DNA from: Noviherbaspirillum soli
GTDB taxonomy: Bacteria; Pseudomonadota; Gammaproteobacteria; Burkholderiales; Burkholderiaceae_D
DNA: 64,000 nt
NCBI RefSeq assembly: GCF_015352955.1
Contig: NZ_JACYOX010000035.1
Span: 1 to 64,000, forward strand
Direction of reading: 5' to 3'
Positions 18,878 through 27,551 of this stretch are shown here, one piece after another (position 1 is the first letter of the stretch; each line of letters opens with the position of its first letter). The notes below the pieces were generated by a model. It saw only the letters and a list, made by a program, of their open reading frames with translations. It did not search any database and was not told the origin of the DNA. The translations under genes were made by a program, and so were the position numbers.

Positions 18878-19837
18878 ATGGCCATCCGTAGCCGCAAGTG
18901 GGACTTTGTCTGGCGCAGGCTGCTGCAGACCATACCGGTGGTCGTGTTCGCCACCTTCGTGGTGTTCGCGCTGCTCAAGCTGGTGCCGGGCGACATTGCG
19001 CTGACGCTGGCCGGCGACAATGCCACCGAGCAGCGCATCGCGGAAATCCGCCAGCTGTACGGGCTGGACCGGCCCTTCCTGGTCCAGTACGGCAGCTGGC
19101 TGTGGAAAGCGGTCCACGGCAACCTCTCGGTATCGCTGCTGTCCGGCGAGCCGGTGCTGGACGCCATCCTGCGCAGCCTGCCCAACACCTTGCTGATCGT
19201 CGCCATCGCGCTGCTGCTGGCGGTGCTGGTCGGCATACCGCTCGGCGTCATTGCTGCCAGCCGTCCCGGCTCGCTGCTGGACCGCGCGCTGATGACCCTG
19301 ACCTCGCTGGGCGTGGCCATTCCCAACTTCTGGCTGGCGATGATCCTGGTGTCGATGCTGGCGCTGGAGCGCAACTGGTTTCCCGCGACCGGCTCGGTGC
19401 CGCTGTCGGACAACCCGTTGGAAGCGCTGCGCCACGCGGTGCTGCCCGGACTTGCGCTCGCTGCCGGCGGCATTGCCGAGGTGGCGCGCCAGTTGCGCAG
19501 TTCGCTGGCCGAGCTGCTGTCGTCGCAGCAGGTGCGCACGCTGCACGCGAAAGGCGTGGCGCCGTCTGTCATCCTCTGGAAGCATGGGCTGAAGAATGTC
19601 AGCGTCAATCTGCTGACCGTGATTGCGCTGCTGGCCAACCGCCTGCTTGCCGCCACTGTCGTGGTTGAAGCGGTGTTCGCCATACCCGGCATGGGCAGCC
19701 TGATCGTCCATGGCGCGGTGCATCGCGATTTCCCGGTGGTGCAGGGCGTGGTCTTCACCATGGTGCTGATCGTCATCGTCATTAATTTCACGGCCGACGC
19801 GCTGTACCGCGTGGTCGACCCGAGGGTCTCGTCATGA
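18878..19837 (+). CDS. ABC transporter permease 1a (Opp/Dpp B type)
   Basis: This 319-residue inner-membrane permease has about six hydrophobic segments, beginning with LLQTIPVVVFATFVVFALLK. It has the B-type extracytoplasmic loop and the coupling segment AEVARQLRSSLAELLSSQQVRTLHAKG, close to the EAA motif, followed by MGSLIVHGAVHRDFPVVQG. GAGGGCGAGG precedes the ATG. Its stop overlaps the next permease start (ATGA), so the two halves are translated in equal amounts. Confidence 0.92.
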   Translation: MAIRSRKWDFVWRRLLQTIPVVVFATFVVFALLKLVPGDIALTLAGDNATEQRIAEIRQLYGLDRPFLVQYGSWLWKAVHGNLSVSLLSGEPVLDAILRSLPNTLLIVAIALLLAVLVGIPLGVIAASRPGSLLDRALMTLTSLGVAIPNFWLAMILVSMLALERNWFPATGSVPLSDNPLEALRHAVLPGLALAAGGIAEVARQLRSSLAELLSSQQVRTLHAKGVAPSVILWKHGLKNVSVNLLTVIALLANRLLAATVVVEAVFAIPGMGSLIVHGAVHRDFPVVQGVVFTMVLIVIVINFTADALYRVVDPRVSS

Positions 19838-20706
19838 GCGCGGTCATCAACGAGCTGGAACCCGCGGTGGCCGCTCCCCGGCGGCGTCTGCGCTGGCGGC
19901 TCAATACGGGCGCAACCATCAGCCTGCTATTCCTGTGCCTAGTGGCGCTGCTGTCGGTGGCCGCGCCGCTGATCGCGCCGTATTCGCCGACGGCACAGGA
20001 TCTCACCAACACGCTTGCCGAGTCCTCGTCCGCGCACTGGCTGGGCACCGACGACCTGGGTCGCGATGTGCTCAGCCGGCTAATCCATGGCGCGGCGGCT
20101 TCGCTGTGGTCCAGCTTCCTGGCGGTCGGCGTCGCCGTAGTGCTGGGCGTGCCGGTCGGCCTGCTCGCGGGATTTCTCGGCGGCTGGGTCGACGAGGTCA
20201 TCAGCCGCGGCATCGACACGCTCCTATCGTTTCCGGCCATCGTGCTCGCCATCGCCGTGACCGGCGCGCTGGGCATCGGCCTGATCAACGGCATGATCGC
20301 GGTCGGCATTGTGTTTGCGCCGCAGCTGGCTCGCCTGGTGCGGGCGCGCACCCTGGTCGTGCGCCAGGAACTGTATGTCGATGCGGTACGCTGCTTTGGC
20401 GCCAGCACCGGCCGCATCCTGTGGCGGCATGTGCTGCCCAATACCGTCCAGCCCGTGATCGTGCAGGTGACGCTGTTGCTGGCCGGCGCGCTGCTGGCGG
20501 AGGCCTCGCTGAGCTTTCTCGGCCTGGGCATACAGCCGCCGCTGGCGAGCTGGGGCGCGATGCTGGCGCGGGCTTACCAGAACATGGAGTTCGCGCCCAG
20601 CCAGATGTATCCGCCGGGGCTGGCCATCCTCTGCACCGCGCTGGCCTTCAATGCGCTGGGTGAATCGCTGCGGGTCGCGCTCGACCCGACCATGAAACAC
20701 CGCTAG
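19834..20706 (+). CDS. ABC transporter permease 1b (Opp/Dpp C type)
   Basis: This 290-residue partner permease has an N-terminal cytoplasmic tail and about six membrane segments. The C-type signature WLGTDDLGRDVLSRLIHGA precedes the core, and an EAA-like coupling loop RQELYVDAVRCFGASTGRIL follows. It ends with a family-typical LGESLRVALDP. It overlaps permease 1a by four bases and completes a five-gene importer (two ATPases, binding protein, two permeases). A hairpin without a U-tract follows at 20709-20730. Confidence 0.92.
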   Translation: MSAVINELEPAVAAPRRRLRWRLNTGATISLLFLCLVALLSVAAPLIAPYSPTAQDLTNTLAESSSAHWLGTDDLGRDVLSRLIHGAAASLWSSFLAVGVAVVLGVPVGLLAGFLGGWVDEVISRGIDTLLSFPAIVLAIAVTGALGIGLINGMIAVGIVFAPQLARLVRARTLVVRQELYVDAVRCFGASTGRILWRHVLPNTVQPVIVQVTLLLAGALLAEASLSFLGLGIQPPLASWGAMLARAYQNMEFAPSQMYPPGLAILCTALAFNALGESLRVALDPTMKHR

Positions 20707-20708
20707 CA

Positions 20709-20730
20709 GGCCGGCTGGCGCATGCCGGCC
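20709..20730 (+). terminator. GC-rich hairpin between permease and CoA-transferase genes
   Basis: GGCCGGC and GCCGGCC form a perfect 7-bp stem with an 8-base loop immediately after the permease stop. There is no U-run, so it is more likely an mRNA stability or partial attenuation element than a full terminator; the operon seems to continue. Confidence 0.35.
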
Positions 20731-20768
20731 GGCCTGGAATGAACTGATCTGGCTTACGGAGCTTGTCC

Positions 20769-23204
20769 ATGTTGCCGTTCGAAGGAATCCGGGTTGTCGA
20801 AGTGGGTACGGGCACTGCGCTGTCGTTCTGCGGCAAGCTGTTTTCCGACTTCGGGGCGCAGGTCGTCAAGGTCGAGCCGCCCGGCGGCGACCCGGCGCGG
20901 CGCGAGGAGCCGCTGGTCGACATCGGTGGCCGCATGGAAAGCGCCTACTTCGGCTGGCTCAATACCAACAAGCAGAGCCTGATTGCTGACCTGGATGAGG
21001 AGGCCGACCGCGCCCGCCTGCGCGAACTCATCGCCGGCAGCGACGTGCTGCTGGATGCCCGCGCGCTGCAGCAGCCGCCGGCGCCGGCATTCGCGCTGCA
21101 AGGCGAGGGCGGCGGCGCGGTCCAGGTCGAGATCGTCTTCAACTGGTTCGGTTCGGAGGGGCCGTACAGCGGCTTTGCCGGCACCGACGCGGTCTGCCGC
21201 GCGCTGGCCGGCGTGATCCACAGCGCCGGGCCCGTCGAGGGGCCGCCGCTGGTGCCGCACGACAGCCAGTCCGGCATTGCGGCCGGCCTGGCCGCGTACA
21301 GCATTGCCGCCGCGGCCCTGTACGGCCGCGGGCAGGGCCGCCGGCGCTACGAACTGAATGTGCATGAAGCGCTGCTGCACCTGGTGGAGATCGATATCGG
21401 CCTGGCGATGGAAGGACGCAGCCGGCCGCGTGCCGGCATCAACCGCTTCGGCAGCCAGCACCCGGCCGCGATCTATCCCACCAGCGATGGCTGGCTGGGC
21501 ATCTTTACGGTGACCGCGGCCCAGTGGCACGGCCTGTGCAAGGTGCTGGGGCGGCCCGAGCTGGCGCAGGATCCCCGCTTTCTCGACGGCGGCGAGCGCC
21601 TGACCCGCGCTGACGAACTCGACGCCATCATGACGCCCATCCTGGCGACCCGCAGCGCGGCGGAATGGTTTGCTCTGTGCGCCGCGGAACGGCTGCCGGT
21701 GGTCATCGTCCCCGACATGGCGCAGCTCCTGTCGCAGCAAGTGCACCGCGAGCGCGGCGCCTTCGTTCCGATCAGCCTGGGCGAGGCATGCTTCGAAGGC
21801 CCCATCCTGCCCCAGCGCATGGACGAGGCCGGGCCCTTGCCCGGCGGCCGCGCGCCGCTGGCCGGCGAGCATGCTGCCCGCAGCCCGGGCCTGAAAGCCA
21901 GCTCCGTCGATGCGGCCGAAGCCCTTCCCGGCACGCTGCCGCTGCAGGGCGTGCGCATCGTCGACCTGACCATGGGCTGGGCCGGGCCGTTCGCCACTCG
22001 CCACCTGGCCGACCTCGGCGCCGAAGTGATCAAGGTGGAAAGCACAGGCTACCCGGACTGGTGGCGCGGCGTCAGCTACAGCGATGCCTTCTACAAGGAA
22101 CGGCTGTACGAAAAGTCGGCCTACTTCAACCTGATGAACCGCAACAAGCTCGACGTAACGCTGGACCTGACCAGCGCCGAAGGCCGCCGGCTGTTCAAGG
22201 AACTGGTGGCCGGCGCGCATGCGGTCATCGACAACTACTCGGCTGAAGTGCTGCCCAAGCTGGGCCTGGACTACCCGGCGCTGGCGGCGGTCAACCCCGG
22301 TATCGTCATGGTGTCCATGCCTGCCTTCGGCACCGACAATGCGTGGAGCAATACCCGGGCCTACGGCGGGACGCTGGAACAGGCGTCCGGCCTGCCCATG
22401 GTGTCGGGTTTCCCGGACTGGCCGCCGACCATGACGTCTTACGCCTACGGCGACCCGATCGGCGGCTATAACGCCGCGGCCGCCCTGATGCTGGGGTTGA
22501 CGGAGCAGCAGCGCAGCGGCCGCGGCCGCTTCATCGACCTGTCGCAGGTCGAAGGCATGCTGTCGCTGGTCGCGCCTTCCATCATCGAGCAGTCGGTATG
22601 CGGCCAGGTCGGGCCGCGCATCGGCAACCGGCATCCGGTGCATGCGCCGCATGGCTGCTTCCGCTGCCGCGGCGACGATGCATGGATCGTGATCTCCGTG
22701 GCTACCGATGCGCAGTGGCAGTACCTGTGCAGCGCGATCGGCCGCACCGACCTGGCGCGGGATGTCGGCCTGTCCGATGTCGGCGGACGGCGCGGGCGGC
22801 AGGACGAGGTCGAGGCGGCCATCGGCGAATGGACCGCCGGCCGGGAAGCCGATGCGGCCATGGCGCAGTTGCAGGCGCACGGGGTGCCCGCCGGCGCGGT
22901 GCGGCCGATACCGGCGCTGCTGAACGACCCGCACCTGGTCGGGCGCGGCTTTTGGCGCACCGTGGAGCGCCCGTTCGTCGGGCATTACATCGCCGGCAGC
23001 ACTTTTTATCGCGAGCACGGCAAGTCCGCTCCGCTACGCGGGGCTGCGCCGACGCTGGGTGAGCATAACGGCAAGGTACTGGGCGAGGTACTGGGCCTGG
23101 CCCCGGAACGCCTGGAAGCGCTGGCCGGGCGCGGCGTAATCGGCACCGCAGCGGTGCCGAAGCCGGCATCGCGCCAGGCAAAGGCAGGCAACGGAAAAGG
23201 ATAG
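20769..23204 (+). CDS. Double-length class III CoA-transferase (CaiB/BaiF family)
   Basis: This 811-residue protein consists of two CaiB/BaiF units in tandem, each normally about 400 residues. Unit 1 begins EGIRVVEVGTGTALSFCGKL; unit 2, from about residue 390, begins GVRIVDLTMGWAGPFATRHL. The catalytic Asp of formyl-CoA transferase is replaced by Glu in both units (LNVHEALLHLV and DLSQVEGMLSL by motif position). Class III enzymes move CoA between acyl groups and normally work as interlocked dimers, so one fused chain may form a pseudo-dimer. GGAG lies seven bases before the ATG at 20769. It lies between the transporter and split-carboxylase genes. Confidence 0.88.
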   Translation: MLPFEGIRVVEVGTGTALSFCGKLFSDFGAQVVKVEPPGGDPARREEPLVDIGGRMESAYFGWLNTNKQSLIADLDEEADRARLRELIAGSDVLLDARALQQPPAPAFALQGEGGGAVQVEIVFNWFGSEGPYSGFAGTDAVCRALAGVIHSAGPVEGPPLVPHDSQSGIAAGLAAYSIAAAALYGRGQGRRRYELNVHEALLHLVEIDIGLAMEGRSRPRAGINRFGSQHPAAIYPTSDGWLGIFTVTAAQWHGLCKVLGRPELAQDPRFLDGGERLTRADELDAIMTPILATRSAAEWFALCAAERLPVVIVPDMAQLLSQQVHRERGAFVPISLGEACFEGPILPQRMDEAGPLPGGRAPLAGEHAARSPGLKASSVDAAEALPGTLPLQGVRIVDLTMGWAGPFATRHLADLGAEVIKVESTGYPDWWRGVSYSDAFYKERLYEKSAYFNLMNRNKLDVTLDLTSAEGRRLFKELVAGAHAVIDNYSAEVLPKLGLDYPALAAVNPGIVMVSMPAFGTDNAWSNTRAYGGTLEQASGLPMVSGFPDWPPTMTSYAYGDPIGGYNAAAALMLGLTEQQRSGRGRFIDLSQVEGMLSLVAPSIIEQSVCGQVGPRIGNRHPVHAPHGCFRCRGDDAWIVISVATDAQWQYLCSAIGRTDLARDVGLSDVGGRRGRQDEVEAAIGEWTAGREADAAMAQLQAHGVPAGAVRPIPALLNDPHLVGRGFWRTVERPFVGHYIAGSTFYREHGKSAPLRGAAPTLGEHNGKVLGEVLGLAPERLEALAGRGVIGTAAVPKPASRQAKAGNGKG

Positions 23205-23208
23205 CAAC

Positions 23209-24555
23209 ATGTATCGGAAAGTCGTCGTCGCCAACCGCGGCGCCGTAGCGGCGCGGGTCATCGCGGCCCTGCGCAAGCTGGGCATTGCCAGCGTGGCAGT
23301 CTATTCGGAAGCGGATCGCAACCTGGCTTACCTCGCGATGGCGGATGAATGCCATGCGATAGGGTCGGCAGCGCCTGCCGCCAGTTATCTGAACCAGGAT
23401 GCGCTGCTGGACGTGGTGCGCCGCAGCGGCGCTGACGGTGTCCATCCCGGTTACGGCTTCCTCTCCGAGAACGCGGGCTTTGCGGCACGCGTGATCGACG
23501 CCGGCGTCGGCTTCATCGGTCCCAGCACCAGGTGGCTGGAAGCGATGGGGCACAAGACCCGGGCACGCGCGCTGATGGCCGCGCACGGCATGCCGATGGG
23601 CGCGAGCAGCGGCATCCTGTCCGGAAGCTGGGAGGAAGGGCTGGCGGCGGCGCGCGCGGTGGGTTTCCCGGTGCTGGTCAAGCCCGCGACCGGCGGCGGC
23701 GGCATCGGCATGCTGCCTGCCCACGGTGAAGAGGAGCTGGCGGCGGCGCTGGAGCGCGCCGCATCGCTGGCCAGGCGCAGCTTCGGCAACGCCGAACTCT
23801 ACCTGGAGCGGCTCATGCAGAGGCCGCGCCATATCGAATTCCAGGTGCTGGCCGACCGCCATGGCGCGGTGCGCCACCTATTCGAGCGCGACTGCTCGGT
23901 GCAGCGCCGGCACCAGAAAGTGATCGAGGAATCGCCGGCGCCTAACATCGACCGGGGTGCGATCATGGAGACCGCCGGGCGCATCACCGGCATCCTCGCG
24001 GCGCTAGGCTACGACAACATCGGCACGGTAGAAACGCTGTATGACCCGGCGGCAGGATTCTCCTTCCTGGAGATGAACACCCGGCTGCAGGTCGAACATG
24101 CGGTAACGGAGGAAGTGACCGGTGTCGACCTGGTGCAGGCGCAGATCAGGCTGGCTGCCGGCGAGCGGCTGGACCAGGTGCTGCCGGCCGGCCTTGCGCC
24201 CCAAGGCCATGCGATCGAGGTGCGGGTATATGCGGAGGACCCGAAACGCTTCCTGCCATCGCCCGGCCCGCTGCGGGTATTCCGGCCGCCGCAGGGCGAG
24301 GGCATACGCGTCGAGACCGGCTATGCCGAGGGCAACACGGTCACGCCGTTCTACGACCCGATGCTGGCCAAGGTCATCACGCGCGGCGCGACCCGGCGGC
24401 AGGCGATTGCACGGATGCGCGAGGCGCTCGGGATGTTCGTCATCGAAGGCGTGAAGACCAACCTCGCCTTTGCACGCCAAGTGCTGGACGACGAGGCATT
24501 CCTTGCCGGCGCCATCCATACCGGCCTGACTGCCGACGTGCTGGCCCGGCGCTAG
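23209..24555 (+). CDS. Biotin carboxylase subunit
   Basis: This 448-residue AccC/PccA-like protein performs the ATP-dependent carboxylation of the biotin on the carrier encoded next. It shows RKVVVANRGAVAARV at the N-terminus, the ATP-grasp loop ATGGGGIGM, and EMNTRLQVEHAVTEE with the catalytic residues. One family glycine loop (normally GGGGKG) is GGGGIG. It stops after the BC domain, without fused carrier, unlike the single-chain enzyme at 8681. GGAAAAGGA precedes the ATG. The three genes BC, BCCP and CT lie in order with short gaps. Confidence 0.92.
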   Translation: MYRKVVVANRGAVAARVIAALRKLGIASVAVYSEADRNLAYLAMADECHAIGSAAPAASYLNQDALLDVVRRSGADGVHPGYGFLSENAGFAARVIDAGVGFIGPSTRWLEAMGHKTRARALMAAHGMPMGASSGILSGSWEEGLAAARAVGFPVLVKPATGGGGIGMLPAHGEEELAAALERAASLARRSFGNAELYLERLMQRPRHIEFQVLADRHGAVRHLFERDCSVQRRHQKVIEESPAPNIDRGAIMETAGRITGILAALGYDNIGTVETLYDPAAGFSFLEMNTRLQVEHAVTEEVTGVDLVQAQIRLAAGERLDQVLPAGLAPQGHAIEVRVYAEDPKRFLPSPGPLRVFRPPQGEGIRVETGYAEGNTVTPFYDPMLAKVITRGATRRQAIARMREALGMFVIEGVKTNLAFARQVLDDEAFLAGAIHTGLTADVLARR

Positions 24556-24604
24556 CCGCGCCGCATTCTTTGAATCACCCCGATAACAAGACAGGAGCAA
24601 GCGC

Positions 24605-24832
24605 ATGGCGACGTTGAATATCGAATCGGAAGTCACTGGCACCATCTGGAAAGTGGAGGTGAAAGCGGGGCAGCTGGTGTCGGCGGACGACACCCTGCTG
24701 ATCGTGGAGTCGATGAAGATGGAAATTCCCGTCACCGCGCCCGCCGACGGCAGGGTTGCAGAGGTAAAGGTCATCGAAGGCGATGCCGTCACCGAGCAGC
24801 AGGTGCTGGTGATCCTGGACACGGCCGCCTGA
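24605..24832 (+). CDS. Biotin carboxyl carrier protein
   Basis: This 75-residue protein is a free-standing biotinyl domain with the motif VESMKMEIPV; Lys38 is the biotinylation site. It carries carboxybiotin between the carboxylase encoded before it and the carboxyltransferase encoded after it. It lacks the long N-terminal part of housekeeping AccB, as is usual for stand-alone carriers of secondary carboxylases. AGGAGC lies shortly upstream of the ATG. Confidence 0.93.
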   Translation: MATLNIESEVTGTIWKVEVKAGQLVSADDTLLIVESMKMEIPVTAPADGRVAEVKVIEGDAVTEQQVLVILDTAA

Positions 24833-24890
24833 AAGCGTGGCCCAAGCCCGGCAGCAGCCGGCAATGCACAATGAACGAAGGAGGAACGCG

Positions 24891-26441
24891 ATGAGCTGGC
24901 AGCCGGAACTCGATGAACTGAACAGGCGCAAGGCCCTTGCCCACGAAATGGGCGGCCCGGAAAAGGTGGACAAGCACCGCTCTCACGGCAAGCTGCCGAT
25001 CCGGGACCGGATTGCCGCGCTGCTCGACCCGGGCACCTTTCGCGAGGTCGGCACGCTGGCCGGCAAGGCCGAGTACGAAGACGGTGAGCTCAAGAGCTTC
25101 ATGTCGGCCAACTTCCTGTATGGCACCGGCCGCATCGACCAGCGCAAGGTGGTGGTCGGCGGCGATGACTTCACCATACGCGGCGGCGCCGCCGATGCCG
25201 GCATCCGCGGCAAGCAGATCCATGCCGAGCAGATGGCCAACAGCCTGCAGCTGCCGATGGTGCGCCTGGTCGACGGCACCGGCGGCGGCGGCAGCGTGAA
25301 AATGCTGGAACGCTTTGGCTACACCTATGTGCCGGCGAACCCGGCCTGGAACTACGTGGTCGACAACATGAGCGTGGTGCCGGTCGTCGCTGCCTGCATG
25401 GGCTCGGTGGCCGGCCTGGGCGCGGCGCGGGTGGTGACCTCGCACTTTTCCATCCTGGTCGAACCGACCGCACAGCTGTTCACCGCCGGCCCGCCTGTCG
25501 TCAAGTTCGCCACCGGCGAAGTGCTGAGCAAGGAAGAGCTCGGCGGCGCCCAGATCCACCGCAAGAGCGGCGTGGTCGATGTCGTGGTGCCGAGCGAGGA
25601 AGAGGCATTCCGGCAGATACGCGGCTTTCTTTCCTACCTGCCGCCCAGCGTGCACCAGCTGCCGCCGGTGCAGCCTTGCAGCGACCCGGTCGACCGCCGC
25701 GATGAAAAGCTGCTCAGCGCCGTGCCGCGCAACCGCCGCCAGCCGGTGCGGATACGGCCGGTGCTGGCAGCGATCTTCGATGCCGGCTCGGTATTCGAGC
25801 TGGCCCGCTACGGCGGGCCGGTCGTGACTGCGCTGGCGAGGCTGGACGGCCATCCGGTCGGCATCATCGCCTCCGACCCGTACGTGGGCGGCGGCGTCCT
25901 GACGGTCGAGGGCTCGGACGCGATGATCCGCCTGGTTGACCTGTGCCAGACCTTCCATCTGCCGGTCGTGGTCATGACCGACCAGCCCGGCATTGCCGTC
26001 GGCACCCAGGCCGAAAAGCGCGGCACCATCCGCTACGCCGCCCGAGCCGTCGCCGCGGTCTACCAGGCCAGCGTTCCAACCGCCGAGATTATCATCCGCA
26101 AATGCTTCGGCGTAGGTGGCGCCGGCATGACCAACCGCCACGCCTTTGTGCAGCGCTATGCATGGCCGTCGGGTGACTGGGGCTCGTTGCCGGTCGAAGG
26201 CGGGCTGGAGGCAGCCTACCGGAGCGAGCTGGAAGCGAGTGACGACAGGGAAGGGTTGCTCGAGGATATACGCGGCCGGCTGGAGGCGGTAAGGTCGCCT
26301 TTCCGAACCGCGGAGAATTTCGGCGTCGAGGAAATCATCGACCCGCGTGATACCAGGCCGCTGCTGTGCGATTGGGTGCGGGATGCCTACGCGTTATTGC
26401 CAGCGCAATTAGGAAGGCCGTCGCACGGGACGCGGCCGTAG
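24891..26441 (+). CDS. Acyl-CoA carboxyltransferase subunit (PccB/MccB-like)
   Basis: This 516-residue carboxyl transferase contains both crotonase-like halves. It opens with RRKALAHEMGGPEKVDKHRS and has VRLVDGTGGGGSVKMLERF in the N-half, and VVVMTDQPGIAVGTQAEKRG and IIRKCFGVGGAGMTNR in the C-half. It moves the carboxyl from biotin to an acyl-CoA. AAGGAGG sits six bases before the ATG at 24891; the upstream GTG at 24837 is unneeded. Substrate range (propionyl, methylcrotonyl, geranyl or other) cannot be assigned by eye. It closes the plus-strand operon that begins with ligase C. Confidence 0.92.
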   Translation: MSWQPELDELNRRKALAHEMGGPEKVDKHRSHGKLPIRDRIAALLDPGTFREVGTLAGKAEYEDGELKSFMSANFLYGTGRIDQRKVVVGGDDFTIRGGAADAGIRGKQIHAEQMANSLQLPMVRLVDGTGGGGSVKMLERFGYTYVPANPAWNYVVDNMSVVPVVAACMGSVAGLGAARVVTSHFSILVEPTAQLFTAGPPVVKFATGEVLSKEELGGAQIHRKSGVVDVVVPSEEEAFRQIRGFLSYLPPSVHQLPPVQPCSDPVDRRDEKLLSAVPRNRRQPVRIRPVLAAIFDAGSVFELARYGGPVVTALARLDGHPVGIIASDPYVGGGVLTVEGSDAMIRLVDLCQTFHLPVVVMTDQPGIAVGTQAEKRGTIRYAARAVAAVYQASVPTAEIIIRKCFGVGGAGMTNRHAFVQRYAWPSGDWGSLPVEGGLEAAYRSELEASDDREGLLEDIRGRLEAVRSPFRTAENFGVEEIIDPRDTRPLLCDWVRDAYALLPAQLGRPSHGTRP

Positions 26442-26487
26442 CGTTGGCAGTCAGCAAGCCAGCGCCCGCAGTCGCGAAGACGACTTT

Positions 26488-26504
26488 GGCGGCACGGTGC
26501 CGCC
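26488..26504. terminator. Hairpin between convergent operons
   Basis: GGCGGC and GCCGCC form a 6-bp GC stem with loop ACGGT in the 265-bp gap between the carboxyltransferase (plus) and the crotonase (minus). It could act in both directions, but neither side has a clear U-run. The rest of the gap has no recognisable gene. Confidence 0.35.
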
Positions 26505-26706
26505 GAAGCTATGCCAGCAGCGATCTCCCGATGTGGACAATGCGCGCATCCAACCGGGCCGGATCATTCCAATGCCCGCGCAGCGTATCAATCCCGAGCT
26601 GCCTCCGATGTGCTGGACGGCGTAATTTGCGCAACAAGGCCGCCAGGTATTGTTTCTCCTGCACGTGCATCGCGGGAGCCTTCCGGTTCGTGAATGCGCT
26701 GCTTCA

Positions 26707-27528
26707 TCAGCGTCCAGTGAAGCGCGGCGCCCGTTTTTCCACGAAGTGGGCAACGCCTTCCCTGAAGTCTTCGGACTGGAACGAAGCCTGCATGGCCTCG
26801 TCCGCCACCTGCCAGGCCTGCCCCAGATCCTGGAACAGCCCGTCGTACACCTGCCGCTTGATCACGCCCATCGAACGCGGCGAGGAAAGGTTGGCGAGAT
26901 CGGCTGCAGCGCGCTGCACCGCTTCGGCAAAACCCTGCGCCGGCAACAGTTTCACCAGGCCGATTTGAGCCGCCTCGCTCGCGTCCACCAGACGCGCCGA
27001 ATAAAGCAGGTCGAGCGCATGCATGGTGCCGATCAGCCTTGGCAGCATCCATGAAATGCCATGCTCGGCGATCAGCCCGCGCCGGGCGAATGCGGTCGTC
27101 AGCTTCGCGCCCTCGGCCATGTAGCGGATGTCGCAGAAAAGCGCCAGGCACAGGCCGATTCCCGCGACCGGCCCGTTGATGGCGGCGACGATGGGCTTGG
27201 GTATGCGCAGCATGGCGCTGAAGCGCTGCCGGAAATTCGCCTCCATGCCGGCAGCCGCCTGCATCGCCGGAGATTCGGCGTCAGGCGGCCGGGGGACGGT
27301 TCCTTGGCTGATGCCCTGGATAAGCTTCATGTCGGCTCCGGCGCAGAAGCCGCGCCCGGCACCGGTGATGACGATGACGCGCACGTCGTCGTCGGCGCCC
27401 GCCCGCGCCAGGGCACTGCGCACCTCTTCTTCCATGGTCCGGGTCCAGGCGTTCAGACTGGCCGGCCGGTTCAGGGTCAGCGTGGCGACATGCTCATGCG
27501 TTGCGTACAGCAGTTCGGTGTAATCCAT
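26707..27528 (-). CDS. Crotonase-fold enoyl-CoA hydratase/isomerase 2
   Basis: This 273-residue crotonase has oxyanion-hole segments GFCAGADM and NGPVAGIGLCLA. Like crotonase 1 it has FARRG where classical hydratases carry the first catalytic Glu, with Glu155 in LIAEHGISW; the second classical Glu is Asp (ALDLL). An isomerase-like mechanism is possible. GGAG lies six bases before the ATG at 27528. It is the final gene of the minus-strand operon starting with ligase D, and begins 23 bp after the Bug protein stop. Confidence 0.87.
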   Translation of the reverse strand: MDYTELLYATHEHVATLTLNRPASLNAWTRTMEEEVRSALARAGADDDVRVIVITGAGRGFCAGADMKLIQGISQGTVPRPPDAESPAMQAAAGMEANFRQRFSAMLRIPKPIVAAINGPVAGIGLCLALFCDIRYMAEGAKLTTAFARRGLIAEHGISWMLPRLIGTMHALDLLYSARLVDASEAAQIGLVKLLPAQGFAEAVQRAAADLANLSSPRSMGVIKRQVYDGLFQDLGQAWQVADEAMQASFQSEDFREGVAHFVEKRAPRFTGR

Positions 27529-27551
27529 GGTCTTCTCCGGCAGCAAGCGGT

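Noticed and set aside
20754-23018. Open frame of 754 codons on the minus strand opposite the CoA-transferase gene
   Set aside because: It is an antisense shadow of a GC-rich coding region, full of Arg, His and Gln, with no domain pattern.
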